From positions 124,001 to 188,000 of the forward strand of contig QJNS01000111.1 in assembly GCA_004154925.1 (NCBI GenBank): a stretch of 64,000 bases of DNA, in the 5' to 3' direction. Below, piece by piece: positions 43,823 through 55,531 of the stretch. Position 1 is the stretch's first letter. The number at the start of each line of letters is the position of its first letter. The position numbers were made by a program, and so were the translations under genes. The notes under the pieces were generated by a model. It was not told where the DNA came from. It was given only the letters and a program-made list of their open reading frames with translations, and did no database searches. Origin of the DNA: Monosporascus cannonballus. Its lineage: Eukaryota > Ascomycota > Sordariomycetes > Xylariales.

Positions 43823-45124
43823 CCTGTCGGTTTCCTGCTATGCAAAAGCAAATACGCAACCCAGAATTCCGAGTAGAATTCCGAGCGGCTTTGGTTTAGC
43901 TCAATATTTCCAGGCACAAGTCCCTTTACCAATTACGAATAAGAATAACTTAATCCGACTGCGGCAGAAAAACTTGGTGCTTTATTTAACCCCGCAGTGT
44001 TCGGTGGGGTAGTGGGGGGAGGCATTCTTATACCGGGGCCATTTTATTATATATGCGCAGGTCTGTTCCCTCTGCCTCTTCCTACTTCACTTCGAACGTT
44101 TTAACAGCCATTGCTTAGCGGTTATTGTAAAATGCTCTTTGACTGAGAAAACCCCTAGAAGTATTGATACGCTGCTTGCATGCCCCAGTGAGTGAGAACA
44201 GTGCATACAACTCCCGGAAAGGGGCAAATATGGGGGACAAGAAAAAGGGGGAGATCGATGATTAGGGGCCCCGGATTCCGCTTTCGCGCGGGTGGGACCA
44301 TTGTAGGCGACAGAAAACGCCCAATCCACCTACGGTAGGGTTTAGTGACGCCGAGCGGGAGCCCAGGCGCCTCGGTATTGGGCACCGGTGGTATCTTGTA
44401 CCCTCGCAGGGTACGCGTAGCGGCCTTGTTGGTATGCTTCCGGTTGGCAATGTCTTGCCGGGAAAGTTGGACAGACCCAAACCACACCTCGGCCCCTTAA
44501 ACGCTGGGATTCTTCATTCCTATCATTACATGACCAATCGGGATGGCACACTGCACTAGGTACCTCTAAGCCTTTTCGGCGCAACTCCAGGGTAGCCATT
44601 ACTCCGTATTGTTGGCAACTTCGTCTGAAAGGTGTATCTGCGAGACGGAAGCATAGCCATATAGAACATCGAATACGGCTGAAGAATGGAATGTCCAGAT
44701 TAGCAACATCTAAGATACGCATATATGGCAGCCTATAGAGAACCAAAGACCTATGGCACCGCATGACGGTATGGTGATATCGTGTATGAGGAATCCGAAT
44801 ATGTACGGCGAGTCCATGGCATACGAAAATATTCCTGTTAGGTTACCACCAGGAGGGTCTTTGACTAGGTTCTATTTGATGCATCGCTTAGTGAGGCGGC
44901 CCCCAGTTCGCAAACCACGGGCTTGCCCTGAGAGCGCCAGCGTTCGAAATTAGGTCTAAGTAGGCTCTACAGTATCGAGGCAGTCAGCACAGTGGTTCGG
45001 CCGGGTCGCGGTCTATGTCGGCCTATTTAGTGTCTTCTACCCCCCCCCCCCTCCTCTCTTTCTCGCATGCTATATACGGATCTCGGATATATACTCACGG
45101 TCAAAAGCGATAGGTTACATCTGC
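43823..45124. other. Intergenic region between JJJ1 and the cystathionine gamma-synthase gene
   Basis: This 1.3-kb region holds the JJJ1 promoter and the 3' region of the next gene. A C-run lies at about 45040-45053. Open frames of up to 140 codons on the minus strand (44342-44764) have no recognisable similarity and overlap frames in other phases. Nothing convincing is seen. Confidence 0.5.
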
Positions 45125-47041
45125 CTAGCTTCCATTGGATACACTCTCGGCAGCCTGTAGCGCCCTTGCGAATACGGACCTGAGACCGTCTTCCAACCCC
45201 ACGCTGATTCGCAGCAAGCTCGGATCAACACCGAAGCTCGCGGCCCAATCCAACTCCTGGTAGTGAGCTAGAATCACGTAAGGCGACGTCAACGTGAAGT
45301 TCGTCCCCAGGCTAGGTCCCTTGGCCGTCTCGAGAGCGTCGTAGAAAGCCATCGCGTGGGCCTTGCTTTTCAGCGTGCACGATAGGAGTCCGCCGTAGCC
45401 TCCATCCGGTGTCCGGCACATCTCGTAGTTGGACCTCGTCTCGTTGTATTTAGGGTAGTAGACCTTGGTTACAAGCGGGTGCGCCATGAGTACCTCGCAG
45501 ATGGCCTCGGCATTGGCATTGACCCTGTCAATCCTCGTCTTGAAGTCGCGGCTGTTCCTCTCCATGAAAATCACGTCTTCCGCCCAATACGTGTCCTCGA
45601 AGACCTCGGGCATCTTGGACTTCAACGATCCGTAGTATCGGCCGTTGGGGTTCAGGACCATACTTCCGCCCATGACATTGGACTCCCCGGAGAATATCTT
45701 GGTAAGACTACTGACCACCACGTCGGCGTAAGGCAGAACATTGACGCTGACGAATGTGCCCACTGTCTCGTCTACGACTACGACAAAGTCGTACGTATCG
45801 GCCAACTGCCGAATGCGTACCAGGTCCGGACACGTCAGCAGTGGGTTTCCGGGGAACTCGCAAAAGAAGCCGAGAAACTTCTCCCCGTTTTTAAGACGAG
45901 CTTCGAAATCATCAAGTTCTACTGGGGACCCGTGACCATAGAAGACGGCTCCAGGTCCAAACTTCTCCAGGATCTTGAGGGTGTCGACGTACGGAAATCC
46001 GAATTCAACGCTTTTCCTCGGCTCCCTTGCATGGAGTAGAAGCTGATGGGCGGTGAAAATGGCGTTCATGCCGCATGGGAATAAGTAAATATCGTCCTCT
46101 TTTAAGTTGGTCATTCCCCGTGCATTGGAATCCATGGTAGGCAGCGCTGCGCTCAGATCGACGTCAGTGGTAAGTACGCCGGCGATACGACGCCTGATAG
46201 CCGATTTTGCATTTTGAACAAGAGATAGATCAAGGTTTCTCCCGTATCGCTCTTCCAAAAACCTCGAACTCTCGAGTGCCTCAGCTACCTTCTCTGCGTC
46301 TCGGTTGCTACTGGCCACGGCATCCAACGTCGCACCCTGGGCTGTCCCGTGTGTCCCGTTCGTGAGGCCATCCATGGACGAAGGGCGCTGGTACCTCTTA
46401 GGACCACGAAATGGCTTCTGATGCGACGAACGAGGCGATGGTGCTGGCCTTTTGGGGACCAGCAGGCCTTCCTTGAACAAGCCATGGCAAAACTCTGCTC
46501 GTCGGCTGGAAACGCCGTCGCCAGAGTGCTGCCAGTATTGCTTTGCGATTGGATAAGCGTCCTGCTTGAAAATGACAGCGGAAACCGCGGGCATGATGGA
46601 CCGCAGAACTTCAGGGACATTTTCCGTAAGGTCCAGAGCCAGGGTTACGACATTGAGGTCGGCCTGTGCGGCTTCTGGTGCTTTCTCCCTGACGAATTCC
46701 AGACAGCGGTGAGCTATCTTTTCCGTGGGGAACAGCATGGCGCTTTGTCCTGGCTGGCCATATTTGGCTGCAATATCATCCGCGAAGGCCTGGATGCTCT
46801 TGTGAATAAAAAACCGAGGGTAGCCGGTGGTCATGCGACAGACAACCCAGTTCTCGCCCTCTTCATACCCTACGTTGGCACGCCATGTAGGCAATGACAC
46901 GCTAACAGCCTTTTAACTCCCCTTGGTCAGCATGATCATGAATGCTCTATAGCAAGGAGGAAGCTAGCAGACTGAGGAGCGGTTGTGACTCACGTGGACA
47001 GTGTTTGGCGGTATAGACTCCCCCAAGTCGATAGACGACAT
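45125..47041 (-). CDS. STR2: Cystathionine gamma-synthase
   Basis: This PLP enzyme joins cysteine with an activated homoserine ester to make cystathionine on the way to methionine (yeast STR2, Neurospora met-7). The proposed exons are 46994-47041 and 45125-46909, giving 610 residues, the usual large fungal size. The 48-bp first exon encodes MSSIDLGESIPPNTVH. The 84-bp intron has a GTGAGT donor and an AAAAG acceptor and restores AVSVSLPTWRANVGYEEGE. The C-terminal two-thirds is the Cys/Met-metabolism PLP fold. The Schiff-base lysine is about residue 420 in VVSSLTKIFSGESN, and DFVVVVDET carries the conserved Asp near the pyridine nitrogen. The long N-terminal part is typical of fungal family members. 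Confidence 0.92.
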
Positions 47042-47778
47042 CTTGTCTTGTCTTGATAGTCACGTTTATTATTGGTAGCTACAAAGGTTATTTCGTGACT
47101 ACATGTTGGTATAGCATCGTCCAATGTCTAGCCGGCTCAATGGTTTTCTCGATATCCTTTCCTTTAACTGGGGTCGGACCAATAAAGAGACGGGGTAATG
47201 CAAGCGCCGCAAACCAGCCGACGCCGCGATCGGAGGCAGAATTTTAGGGTTGCCGATTTCTCGGGCATTAAAACTCACTACCGACCTACTACCTGCTAGG
47301 CCACGACTATGAAATCAACCATCAGCAATCATGTGGCAATAATAATATAACCAACATGTTTAAGATAGCCAGCTATAGAAAACCAGATAAATCCATTTAC
47401 TGGAGATTTGTAAGCAGTCGGCCCGGGCATTGGACGGACTGAATAGTTGACCAGCCTCTGTCCAGGGGTAATATGTATTGCGCACGACCTGCTATTCCCT
47501 GAACCTTTAGCAGCACATTCGCATTCTCATCCTTCTTGTCGACGTATTGCCAGTGATCGCCCGCGGTCAGCATAGTACTATGCGACCTGGGCGTCGTAGC
47601 TCGATACGTCGCATAACTAAAAGGGACAAGTCGAAGTTTGAAATTGGGGTATCTTAGAATAATATCAATAAAGTCGCCGAGCAAGAAGTCAACAAAGCCT
47701 CCAGAATCATATCACCCGCTCCTCATATAACTACCGGTTCCCGCTCGGGGCTACTATCGAATAGCCACGCACCAAGCA
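47042..47778. other. Spacer between the cystathionine gamma-synthase and SPX-RING genes
   Basis: Both flanking genes are on the minus strand. The region contains the promoter of the cystathionine gamma-synthase gene and the 3' region of the SPX-RING gene. A 95-codon minus-strand frame at 47397-47684 has no recognisable similarity. No gene is called. Confidence 0.45.
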
Positions 47779-49305
47779 TCACATTACGGAACAAGGCTTT
47801 TCCACGTAGTCTGGGCCGAAGATCTCCCTGTTCCGCTCCAGCTCGTTTGCTCGGACCTTCTCCTTAACTTCGTGGGGAAAGTATTTCCTCAGGAATGCCG
47901 CTCTGTCGCTGTCAAAATGGTCTAGGCCGGCCTCCATAACAACGTCCGCCCGACACAGCGGGCAGTACCTCTCCCCCTTCCTCGCCATCTTGACCAGGCA
48001 CCGGCTGCAGAACACATGCTGGCAGTCAAGTCTCAGGGGCCAGTACGCGACGGTGAAACAGACCGGGCACAGATAGTCGTCCAGCTGTGGCACAACCGAG
48101 ACTAGCTCACTTGACATCTGGGCACATATATCCTTGGCGACGCTCCCGGCAAGTAACCGATCGGAATGCACGACGATCGGGAACGTCTTGGCTGCACCTA
48201 GCGACGTCCTCTTATCGAATTCTGCCAATTTCAGTCAGTATATGCAAACGGAAGAAGGGTTGGACGAGACGGACTCTTGAGTATCTTGGTAACTGCCTTG
48301 CTGTTGATTTCCTGGAATTTGAGGTTCTGCAGGAGCACTGCATTTATGTTCAGGAACCTACTAAACGCCTGCCGGCTCGCCTCCAGCCTGAAACCCTGCA
48401 AGATATTTCTTTGAAGGACCTGATCCTGGAACCACTTAAGTTGTTCTAGTGCCTGGCCGCCCGTCCTGGCGCCATGGTCGGTCTCACGGGTCGAGAAGAA
48501 CACGCGGGCGTCAAGATATAACTCGAAGATTTCACGCCATTTCTCAAGATCTCGTCTCGACTTGCGCCCTTTCGACGGCGCCGTTATCTTGGTAACCTCT
48601 CGGCCGAGACTTCTGACTTCTCCCTGCAGTTTCTTCTGCTCTTCCTCCTGAAGAGTGTCTAGATTTGATACATCCGTCTGCAATATGTTGAAAAATTCGC
48701 CGTCGAAAACTAATGGCACCTCCACTCGTTGAACCGAAGACGGCCTTGCCGGCTCCGCAGCACTCCCCTGGTCGGGACTCGGGAGCGACTCAGCAGGAAC
48801 ATAGGAGTTTGCGGTCGTGGGCGGTGAGCCCGTACCTGCGTGGCCGGAATCAGGCAAACTGTCCCTGTCGGCCGGGGCCTTGGAGGCGATCTTCTCTAGG
48901 AATCGTCTTGTAGCCGGGGTTAGGTAAGCGTCAACCGCCACCCCTTCACTCAGGTGGACAAAGACCGTCAGTCTCGGACGGAGATGTCTCGAATCCGTGG
49001 TGTCCTCATCTAAGTTGTAGCGAAAACCAAGATCCCCAGAGGGCGAGGAGGATGAGTCAGAGGAGTCTTTCTGGCTAGACGCCAGCTGAGCTAAGACATC
49101 TCTGTCGAGGCCGAGCTCGTTGAGTTCCTTGGTGACCTTCTTTATGCATTTCTTCAGCTGGCCGTAGGGAATGGCCGACTCGACCCATCTCTGAGGAAAG
49201 CCTAAAGCGGGTAACTATATCAGTATGTGTTGAGGCGTGGCAAGTATTCACTGGGAACCTACCTTCCCTTTGTAGAGACTTCCTAAACTCCTGAGCGAAT
49301 TTCAT
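47779..49305 (-). CDS. SPX domain and RING finger protein
   Basis: The proposed exons are 49263-49305, 48275-49201 and 47779-48221, giving 470 residues. The N-terminus is an SPX domain (MKFAQEFRKSLQREGFPQRW, then YGQLKKCIKKV), with its further helices near residues 220-325 (FFNILQTDVSNLD; FLNINAVLLQNLKFQEINSK). SPX domains bind inositol pyrophosphates and report phosphate status. A C3HC4 RING follows at about 375-413 (LCPVCFTVAYWPLRLDCQHV, CSRCLVKM, CPLCRADV), implying E3 ubiquitin-ligase activity. The protein ends CSVM, a possible CaaX prenylation box. Similar SPX-RING proteins are common in filamentous fungi. The target is unknown. Introns are 61 and 53 bp; the second has the donor GTCCGT. 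Confidence 0.9.
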
Positions 49306-50712
49306 TCTCCTTCCATTCAAGATACATGGGAGATGGCTTTTCGAGCGAGAAAGAAGGCTATGGTGACGACGATGAGGTGACCAGACGGGGTAACTCGACT
49401 AACTAGTACGATATGTAACTGTCACAGGTATTATATACCTAGGTAACTTCCGGGAAGACGCATATGTAGTATGTTAAAATTTGCCTCGCTTAGTGAGAAA
49501 TATCGAGTAGTTGAATAGATGTCGTATACGTCCTGTTACCTATCAAGGGGCGCGCGGTCGACCGTATGGTTATAACACACTTAGGGTAGGATAGTCGAGG
49601 TAGAGTACTGATAAGAGTGAAAAAGGTATCATTAGGAAGTATACTGGGGGTGCGGGAGGCGAAATGAAAAGGCTTTGCTTGTGCTGCTGGGTACGAGGTG
49701 CGGTCTGGACCTGCGACGGCGCTTAGGACTATTTTTTCCTTAGTGGGAATTTTAGAGATGGGATGGTCTTACTGAGTAAGCCTCGTATCCGGTCGCGACT
49801 CCAAGTATATTATATAAAAGTTTGTGAGCTACGCTTCTTTGCAGAGAACGTGATCGTCGTGGCGATGAACCTTCAACCTGGTGGAAACGGAAAAAAATGG
49901 GAGCATACGAGGTAATAGCCCGAATGCTGTAGCCAAAACTGGTCTGTGATTATCACATGCCCATATATCACAACCCCACCGAAGATGGAAAGTGATCACG
50001 CGAGCACCTGGTGGAAGTACGTAGCGTGAACGAACCGGTTTCGCCCTTATATAATCTCTCGACTAACCAGATCTACTCGGATCTGATCCAAGCTCAAGCC
50101 CCTGCATCTGCATGTCCACGTGCGCGGCTTCGATCGGCATACTGTCGTTAGGCCGTATCGTACGAAGTTCTCACCATTTGCAAGAAAGTGCGAGGTGAAG
50201 CTGGCGGGACCCCAGGGACTGGCAACATGTAAGACCAGTCCGAACATGTAGTTTTAGTTGTATACAAACTCGCAGGGGTATTTTCAGTTAGTTACCTCCA
50301 CTGCCATAAGATTTCCTAGAAAGCTATTATGTATCCTCATATACATTTTATATGCAACAATACCTCCAGCAGATCCACTTCTGTTTCCCACCACTCCTGT
50401 CCTCTTGTGACAACGCCAACGTAACTAAGAACTCTTAAGGAACGGCGTACCAAGGCTCAAATATCGCCATATACAGTTGTTCTGTTAATAACTGCGTTTA
50501 TAAATTATTTTAAATAAGACTTTATCCAAGCCTATACGTTCTCATGAAATAGTAAGGTGGTGAAGTTTACGATAATCGTTTGTTGTTGTGTAGCCCTGAT
50601 GTTATTTCTGTCCGATATAGGGGACATCAGTTGTGTTATTGTATTCAGTTAAGTTATAGGTGCTCTCGCACGCGTACAACTCTAAGTAGCTTAGGAATTA
50701 CCTCATTAGAAT
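49306..50712. other. Intergenic region right of the SPX-RING gene
   Basis: This stretch contains the SPX-RING promoter and then drifts toward AT-rich composition after about 50450. Open frames are short and unconvincing. No gene, tRNA or recognisable element is seen before the transposon end at 50713. Confidence 0.5.
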
Positions 50713-50885
50713 CAGGCCCTATTTTGGAGGTTGCGGCTGCGCCTACGGCGCAGCTGTGGCTAAGTAACTTTTAGTACCACGCTAACCAAATTTGGAAACC
50801 CCACAAAAATAACAAATCCTTTAAAATAGAGCCTAATAACAAGTTATAATTTTTTAATTCCGTTTAATACGTTTCCATATAAATT
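50713..50885 (+). mobile_element. Terminus of a DNA-transposon-like repeat, copy Y
   Basis: The outer end reads 'caggccctattttggaggtt', followed by the palindrome gctgcgcctacggcgcagc and then 'ccccacaaaaataacaaat'. This is the same order as the end at 20105-20318, in opposite orientation, and similarity continues to the word 'ttccgtttaatacg' near 50860-50873. The element body would extend to the right, into the AT-rich block. No transposase is readable. Confidence 0.65.
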
Positions 50886-51075
50886 TTTCAAAAGTTATTT
50901 TAAAAATTTACAAATAAAATAATAATAAAATATAATAGAAAAATAACAAAAATTAATATTATATAAAGCTTTAAAAAAGTTTTTAAACCGTATATATAAT
51001 TTTTAAATCTGGGTTAAATTAATAAAGATATTAAAAAAAATTTGAATTAGTATATATTTTCTAACCGGAACGCCC

Positions 51076-51388
51076 TTACGGCCGTAATAACGCGCCTATC
51101 GTATATAATATTTTATTATGGGCCTTTTAAATGTAATTCAATATGGGAAAAATCCGTTTAGCTATATTTTTGTCCGTATAGGTTATGGTTATTACGTCGT
51201 AATCATAAAGGCGTCCCGGATTTGGCTGCCCCTAACTTTTTTATGGCTGCAACGTAATAACGATAATCCGTACGGGCAAAAAAATTATTAGACGGGTTTT
51301 TCCCATATTGAATATATTAGAGAAACCTGGCGCATAATAATACGACCGGTAATTATATTATTGCAATTATAAAAGTATTACGGTCGTC
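51076..51388. repeat. Large inverted repeat (palindrome)
   Basis: The left arm (about 51076-51207) and the right arm (about 51241-51388) are reverse complements apart from transitions and small gaps. Matching words include 'attcaatatgggaaaaa' at 51136-51152 against 'tttttcccatattgaat' at 51297-51313, and 'ttacggccgtaata' against 'tattacggtcgt'. The centre of about 33 bp is more GC-rich. A further copy in the right-arm orientation lies at about 51575-51715. It could be a fold-back element or two head-to-head copies of one element. Confidence 0.7.
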
Positions 51389-52008
51389 TATTTTCTAAAT
51401 CTAAACTTAGCCGTATCAGTTTTAATTTTAACCTAAAAAAATTAAAAAAACTTCCTATATATATATTAACTTATATTCGATAAATATATTAAGTATTAGA
51501 TTTATCGAACTTAAATTAATTATATTATAATTATAAAAACGTTCCGAATTTAATTACTTTTAATCTTTTTATAATTATAACGTAATAATAATAACTCGTA
51601 CGGGCAAAAATATAATTAAACGGGCTTTTTTATATTAAATTACCTTTGGACGGCTTATAACAAAATAATATACGCAATATTTGCACTTTCGCAGCTATAA
51701 AAACGTTACGATTAATAAATTTTTTAAATTTTAAATTAATTATATTAACCTTAATTTTTATCGAAACAATTTGAAAAAATTCCTATATACGTAAAAACTT
51801 TTATTTAACGTATATTAAAAAAATAGAAATTATTCATTTTAAATTAATTGCAAAAATTAAAAAAATCGGTTATTTTATAAAAAAAAGTATAGAACGAAAA
51901 CGTTTTTGCGCAATTCCAACTTAGGCTTCGTTGGTTTGTTACGGGGATACGTTATTTGATTGGTTAATTTTAGCGCCTTGGCGTAGTACATAAAAATATA
52001 TCCAAAAT

Positions 52009-52047
52009 AAAAACGAGCCAGCAGAGATCTGAGCTAGCTGAGGTAAC
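52009..52047. repeat. Short repeat shared with the 9.5-kb fold-back
   Basis: The sequence 'aaaacgagccag' followed by 'ctgagctagctgaggtaa' matches the reverse complement of 9466-9503 with few differences. It is less mutated than its surroundings. Confidence 0.6.
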
Positions 52048-52076
52048 TTAGGAAGCTTTATCGTATAGTGTGTAGT

Positions 52077-52713
52077 ACAGAGATCACTGCGACAAAACCC
52101 AAATTTTTAATAGAGCTACCCCACTGTATGTATATTACATTTACTAAATGCAATTGGGCCATTAATTCACGATGTATATAAATAAACATATAATTATTTA
52201 AATAATTTAATTTTCAAAAAATAATAAAATTTATTTTATATATTAAAATCTTATATTAAATTAATTTTTATTTAAATTGACAATTAATTAAATTAAAAAT
52301 TAGTATACATTAATTAAGTTAATTAGGTTGAATCAGTTAAGAAAACCAGTTCATATCGGCGATAAGATCGGCAATAAGATCAGATTGGAGACTAGAGTTT
52401 CCAAGGTTCTAAGACAATCCTAGGTTTCATACGCGTCATACAAATTAACAAAGATTTAAGAGATAGATCTATACGTATGCGTTTCTAAGCTTCTAAGCTT
52501 TAAGAACAAAGTTAACGATAAGTTCAGGTCGATAATAAGGTCAGTTAGATCAGTTAGGTCAGTTAGTCAATTAAATCTACTCGATTATCTTGTTTAACGC
52601 ATATTTATACTTAAGAAAACTTCGAATTTTGCTTAATTTATTAAAATTTCGGTTAAATGTACCCGGGCGTGTATCTATTCATGATTTTTGGGTTTTGTCG
52701 CAGTAATCCCTGT
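52077..52713. mobile_element. Small element with terminal inverted repeats (MITE-like)
   Basis: The left end contains 'acagagatcactgcgac' followed by 'aaaacccaaatttt'. The right end contains 'aaaatttttgggttttg'-type sequence (52684-52697) and then 'tcgcagtaatccctgt', the reverse complement with only A/G and C/T differences. The repeats are about 30 bp and the whole element about 637 bp, too short to encode a transposase. Inside are short tandem units such as 'gatcagttaggtcagtta' near 52549-52566. No target-site duplication is obvious. Confidence 0.6.
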
Positions 52714-53111
52714 GGCACTCCGTAATCGTAACCGTATTTAGAAATAGTGGACGAGTGGAGGTAACTAACTGAAAATACCCCTGCGAGTTGTATTTGTTAT
52801 CCTTATAGCTTTACGTTACAATTAGGTGTCTTTAATATCTTGTTATCTTTCACCCCAACTCGTAGTCGGATTATTGTTATACTACGTATGCTCCTAATGT
52901 CGTGTATAAAACGCTCCGGCCTAGTTGTGCAGCTGTGATGACTTCACTTGCCTTAGGCTCCTAGCCTAGGTAGCTTTATCTTGAACTGTCATCCACTGTA
53001 TCGCAACAAGGGAGCCATCTGCAGACAGACTGTTTTCACCTGTTCTCTATTCTTGCATTAGTCTAAGGCCCGACTCTTCAGCTACTCGGTTGGAATCGTC
53101 TCGAGATAGCG
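52714..53111. other. Upstream region of the broken amidohydrolase gene
   Basis: This is sequence of normal composition between the RIP block and the start codon at 53112. It presumably includes the former promoter. Nothing specific is recognised. Confidence 0.4.
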
Positions 53112-54415
53112 ATGAGACTTGAGAACGTCATCCTGGCGTCGAGAAGGTCAACAACAGCTTGGGACATTACGGTCGAAGATGGGCTCGTTCGCACGATCCA
53201 CGCATCGCAGCCGGCAGCCGACCACATCAAGAGTAATAATGCACCAAGTCTTTTGCTGCCGACCCTCTGTCATCCCCACGTCCACCTGGACAAGGCTTAT
53301 ATCTTGACTGGTAACCATGCTCCATGCTCGCCGGTGCAGCCTCGTTATTCTGACCTAGCGCCGCGGACGGGCTCTCTCGGGGAGGCATTGACCAATACCT
53401 CCAAGGCCAAAGAGCGCTACACAGAACAGGACTTGTACCTCCGAGGATCCCAACTGCTTGCCACTAGCTACGGCCAGGGTGTCACCTCGCTCCGCGCTTT
53501 CGTCGAGCTGGACCATGTCGCTGGGAATCTGCCGTTGGTTACGGCCATGCGCCTGAAAAAGGACTTCTCCCATCTCATGCAGGTCCAGATTTGTGCCTTT
53601 GCCCAGGATCCTTTATTCTCCACGGCCTATGGAGAAACCAATAGGTCTATAATTACAGCAGCTCTGAAGGATTACGCCCAGTCCGTCGATGTTCTTGGCG
53701 CTACCCCCTATGTTGAGCAATCTACAGAAGCTTCGCAACAGAACATTGAATAAACCATAACCACGGCTTTAGAGTATGGTCTTCATCTAGATTTCCACTT
53801 AGATTATAACCTTACTTCCCCCCTCTGTCTCTAGACCGTTGACCTATTCGGTCTTAGAGTTCCTGCAGAAGTGCAAATGGACCGATGTAGCGAACAGGTC
53901 GAAAACTATCGTGTTGGGCCACTGTTCACAGCTCAGCGTCCTGTCTGATTCCGACTTTAAGAGGCTTGCCGACTAGTGACCTTTTCATGATGGGCCGCCC
54001 CAATGCCGACGTATCACATAGCCGGCCAAGGGGTACTCCGCAGGTTCTCTCCATGATCAACGATCTCGGCCTATCTGCTTGTATCGGCGTAAACAATGTC
54101 GGCAACGCCTTTACGCCGTACGGGACAGGTGACCCCTTACAGCTTGCTTCGTGGGCCGTCGGCATCTACCAGGCGGGGACCGTGGACGATGCGCACATCC
54201 TGTATGAGTGTGTTAGCGGGCGTGCAAGAGAAGCCATCAGCCTGGATTCGGGATGCTGCATCGGGAGGCATATCCGAAGGTCAAATTTGGGGACCGAAAC
54301 TACGCGTTCCGAATCCGCCGGCTTTGGAGTTACCATCAGTTGCCGGCGGCCCTCCGCTGAGAGTCGAGGCGCGGCCGAGACTTAGCCTCGAGGACGTCGT
54401 ATGGGACCCCCCCTG
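53112..54415 (+). pseudogene. Broken amidohydrolase (cytosine-deaminase-like metal-dependent hydrolase)
   Basis: The frame starts MRLENVILASRRSTTAWDIT and shows the metal-binding motif of the amidohydrolase superfamily, LCHPHVHLDKAYIL, at about residue 60. Later pieces are FAQDPLFSTAYGETNR, LEYGLHLDFHLDYNL (second metal site), KTIVLGHCSQLS, TSDLFMMGRP, GVNNVGNAFTPYGTGDPL and ILYECVSGRAREAIS, in the order expected for the family. The first frame ends at TAA (53751-53753), where a tryptophan codon is expected after QQNIE. A frame change lies near 53820-53840, the frame shifts again near 53960-53975 before GLPTSDLF, and more changes follow near 54240. No splice signals explain these breaks. The TGG-to-TAA change would fit two G-to-A mutations of the RIP type, since the gene borders a mutated block. 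The substrate is unknown. Confidence 0.85.
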
Positions 54416-55531
54416 AAGTAAGCTTGAGGTCGGTGGTCTATTGAATCCAGGGGCCGAGTTCTTATACCTCCGTGCATGCAGACGGTTTGACTCTAGAGCT
54501 GTTTTTTTTTTCTTTTCTTTTTTTTTTTTTTTTTCTTTTTTTTTCTTTTTTTTTCTTTTTCTTTCTCTTTCTCTTTCTCTTTCCTTTCTTTTTCTTTTTT
54601 TCTTTTTTTCTTCTTTTTTTTTTTTTGCAAAAAAATATCTTCGTAGCAGTAGCACTCCAACACGTTCGTTTCCCACCAAATACATTATACCTGATTCTGG
54701 GCCCCTGAACTCTACTCCTCCTCCAAACCCCCCGCGGAGGGGCGATATCGCGATAATAAATGCGAAATGCCTCCCGACACCGGCGGAACCCATACCCCGT
54801 GGACATGCATATCGCCCGGGGACCGTCCTGGTTCGAACTATCCCTCTAACAACAAGACAGGATGCTGCTGTAGAACGGTGTTCGAAACGAGGAATGCAAC
54901 GTAGCGGCCCAAGCGACGGTGGGAGGGGGAAAACAAAATGCGCCGCTGGACACAGGCTGCTAGAAGAACAACCCCAGCAGAGGCCAACCGGAAAGTCGCC
55001 CGATGGTTCCGTTGCGGCGCGTTCCCATCGGTGCTCTACGGCCTCGCGAAGGTTGCTCCAGGCTGTGAATACGAGACACAACAAGCAGCCCTGCTCTCAG
55101 AGCGAGCAGAGGCGTTACCTACTTATCTACCCACATAGCCATTATGGCCGGATCCTCGAGTTTCGCACGATACTCGAGCAGTGACGAATCGCTCTTATAT
55201 ACTTTTAAATACAACACCATGATCCCTCGTGTCGAAGACAATCGTGAGATAAAGCGGGTGGTCAAGGCCGGGAGAAGGAAGACAAGGGGTCGGAAACCGA
55301 GGAGCCGCGATTTAACCAGAGCCCCGGCACGCAACGTATGATGGACAACGACACCGCTTGGACGTAGCACTGCGGCGGGGACAAAAACAGAATGACGGGT
55401 CCTCTGGAGGCTGGTCACGTTTATAGTCATGCTGTATTAATGTACATCCCATTTACACCGATGCTTGCCTCCCCACGTTACTCTGATCGCCTACATTTTG
55501 TCCTGGGGTAGTAGGTAACCATGAGACAAGA
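54416..55531. other. Non-coding region between the pseudogene and LPD1
   Basis: This contains the pyrimidine tract at 54502-54626 and otherwise unremarkable DNA. Long open frames on both strands (54281-55084 minus, 54441-55184 plus) exist only because the tract lacks stop codons. No gene is recognised. Confidence 0.5.
54502..54626. repeat. Pure pyrimidine (C/T) tract of about 125 bp
   Basis: Every base on the plus strand from 54502 to 54626 is C or T, mostly T with scattered C and short (TTTCTC)-like units. Such mirror-like homopyrimidine tracts can form triplex (H-DNA) structures. It lies directly downstream of the broken amidohydrolase. Confidence 0.9.

Larger units (their letters stand above)
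50780..52680. repeat. Second AT-rich, RIP-type block
   Basis: Composition is as in the block at the left end of the window: AT-dominated, C and G retained mostly in CG pairs, and no open frames. It contains the palindrome at 51076-51388, a partial third copy at about 51575-51715 and a small TIR element at 52077-52713. It separates the main gene island from the broken amidohydrolase gene. Confidence 0.8.

Noticed and set aside
54820..54850. 'ggttcgaac' resembling a tRNA T-loop
   Set aside because: The flanking bases do not form a T-stem, and no anticodon or acceptor stem fits upstream.
54281..55184. Overlapping open frames of 267 and 247 codons on opposite strands
   Set aside because: They are open only because the pyrimidine tract lacks stops; the peptides are Phe/Leu or Lys/Glu homopolymers without homology.
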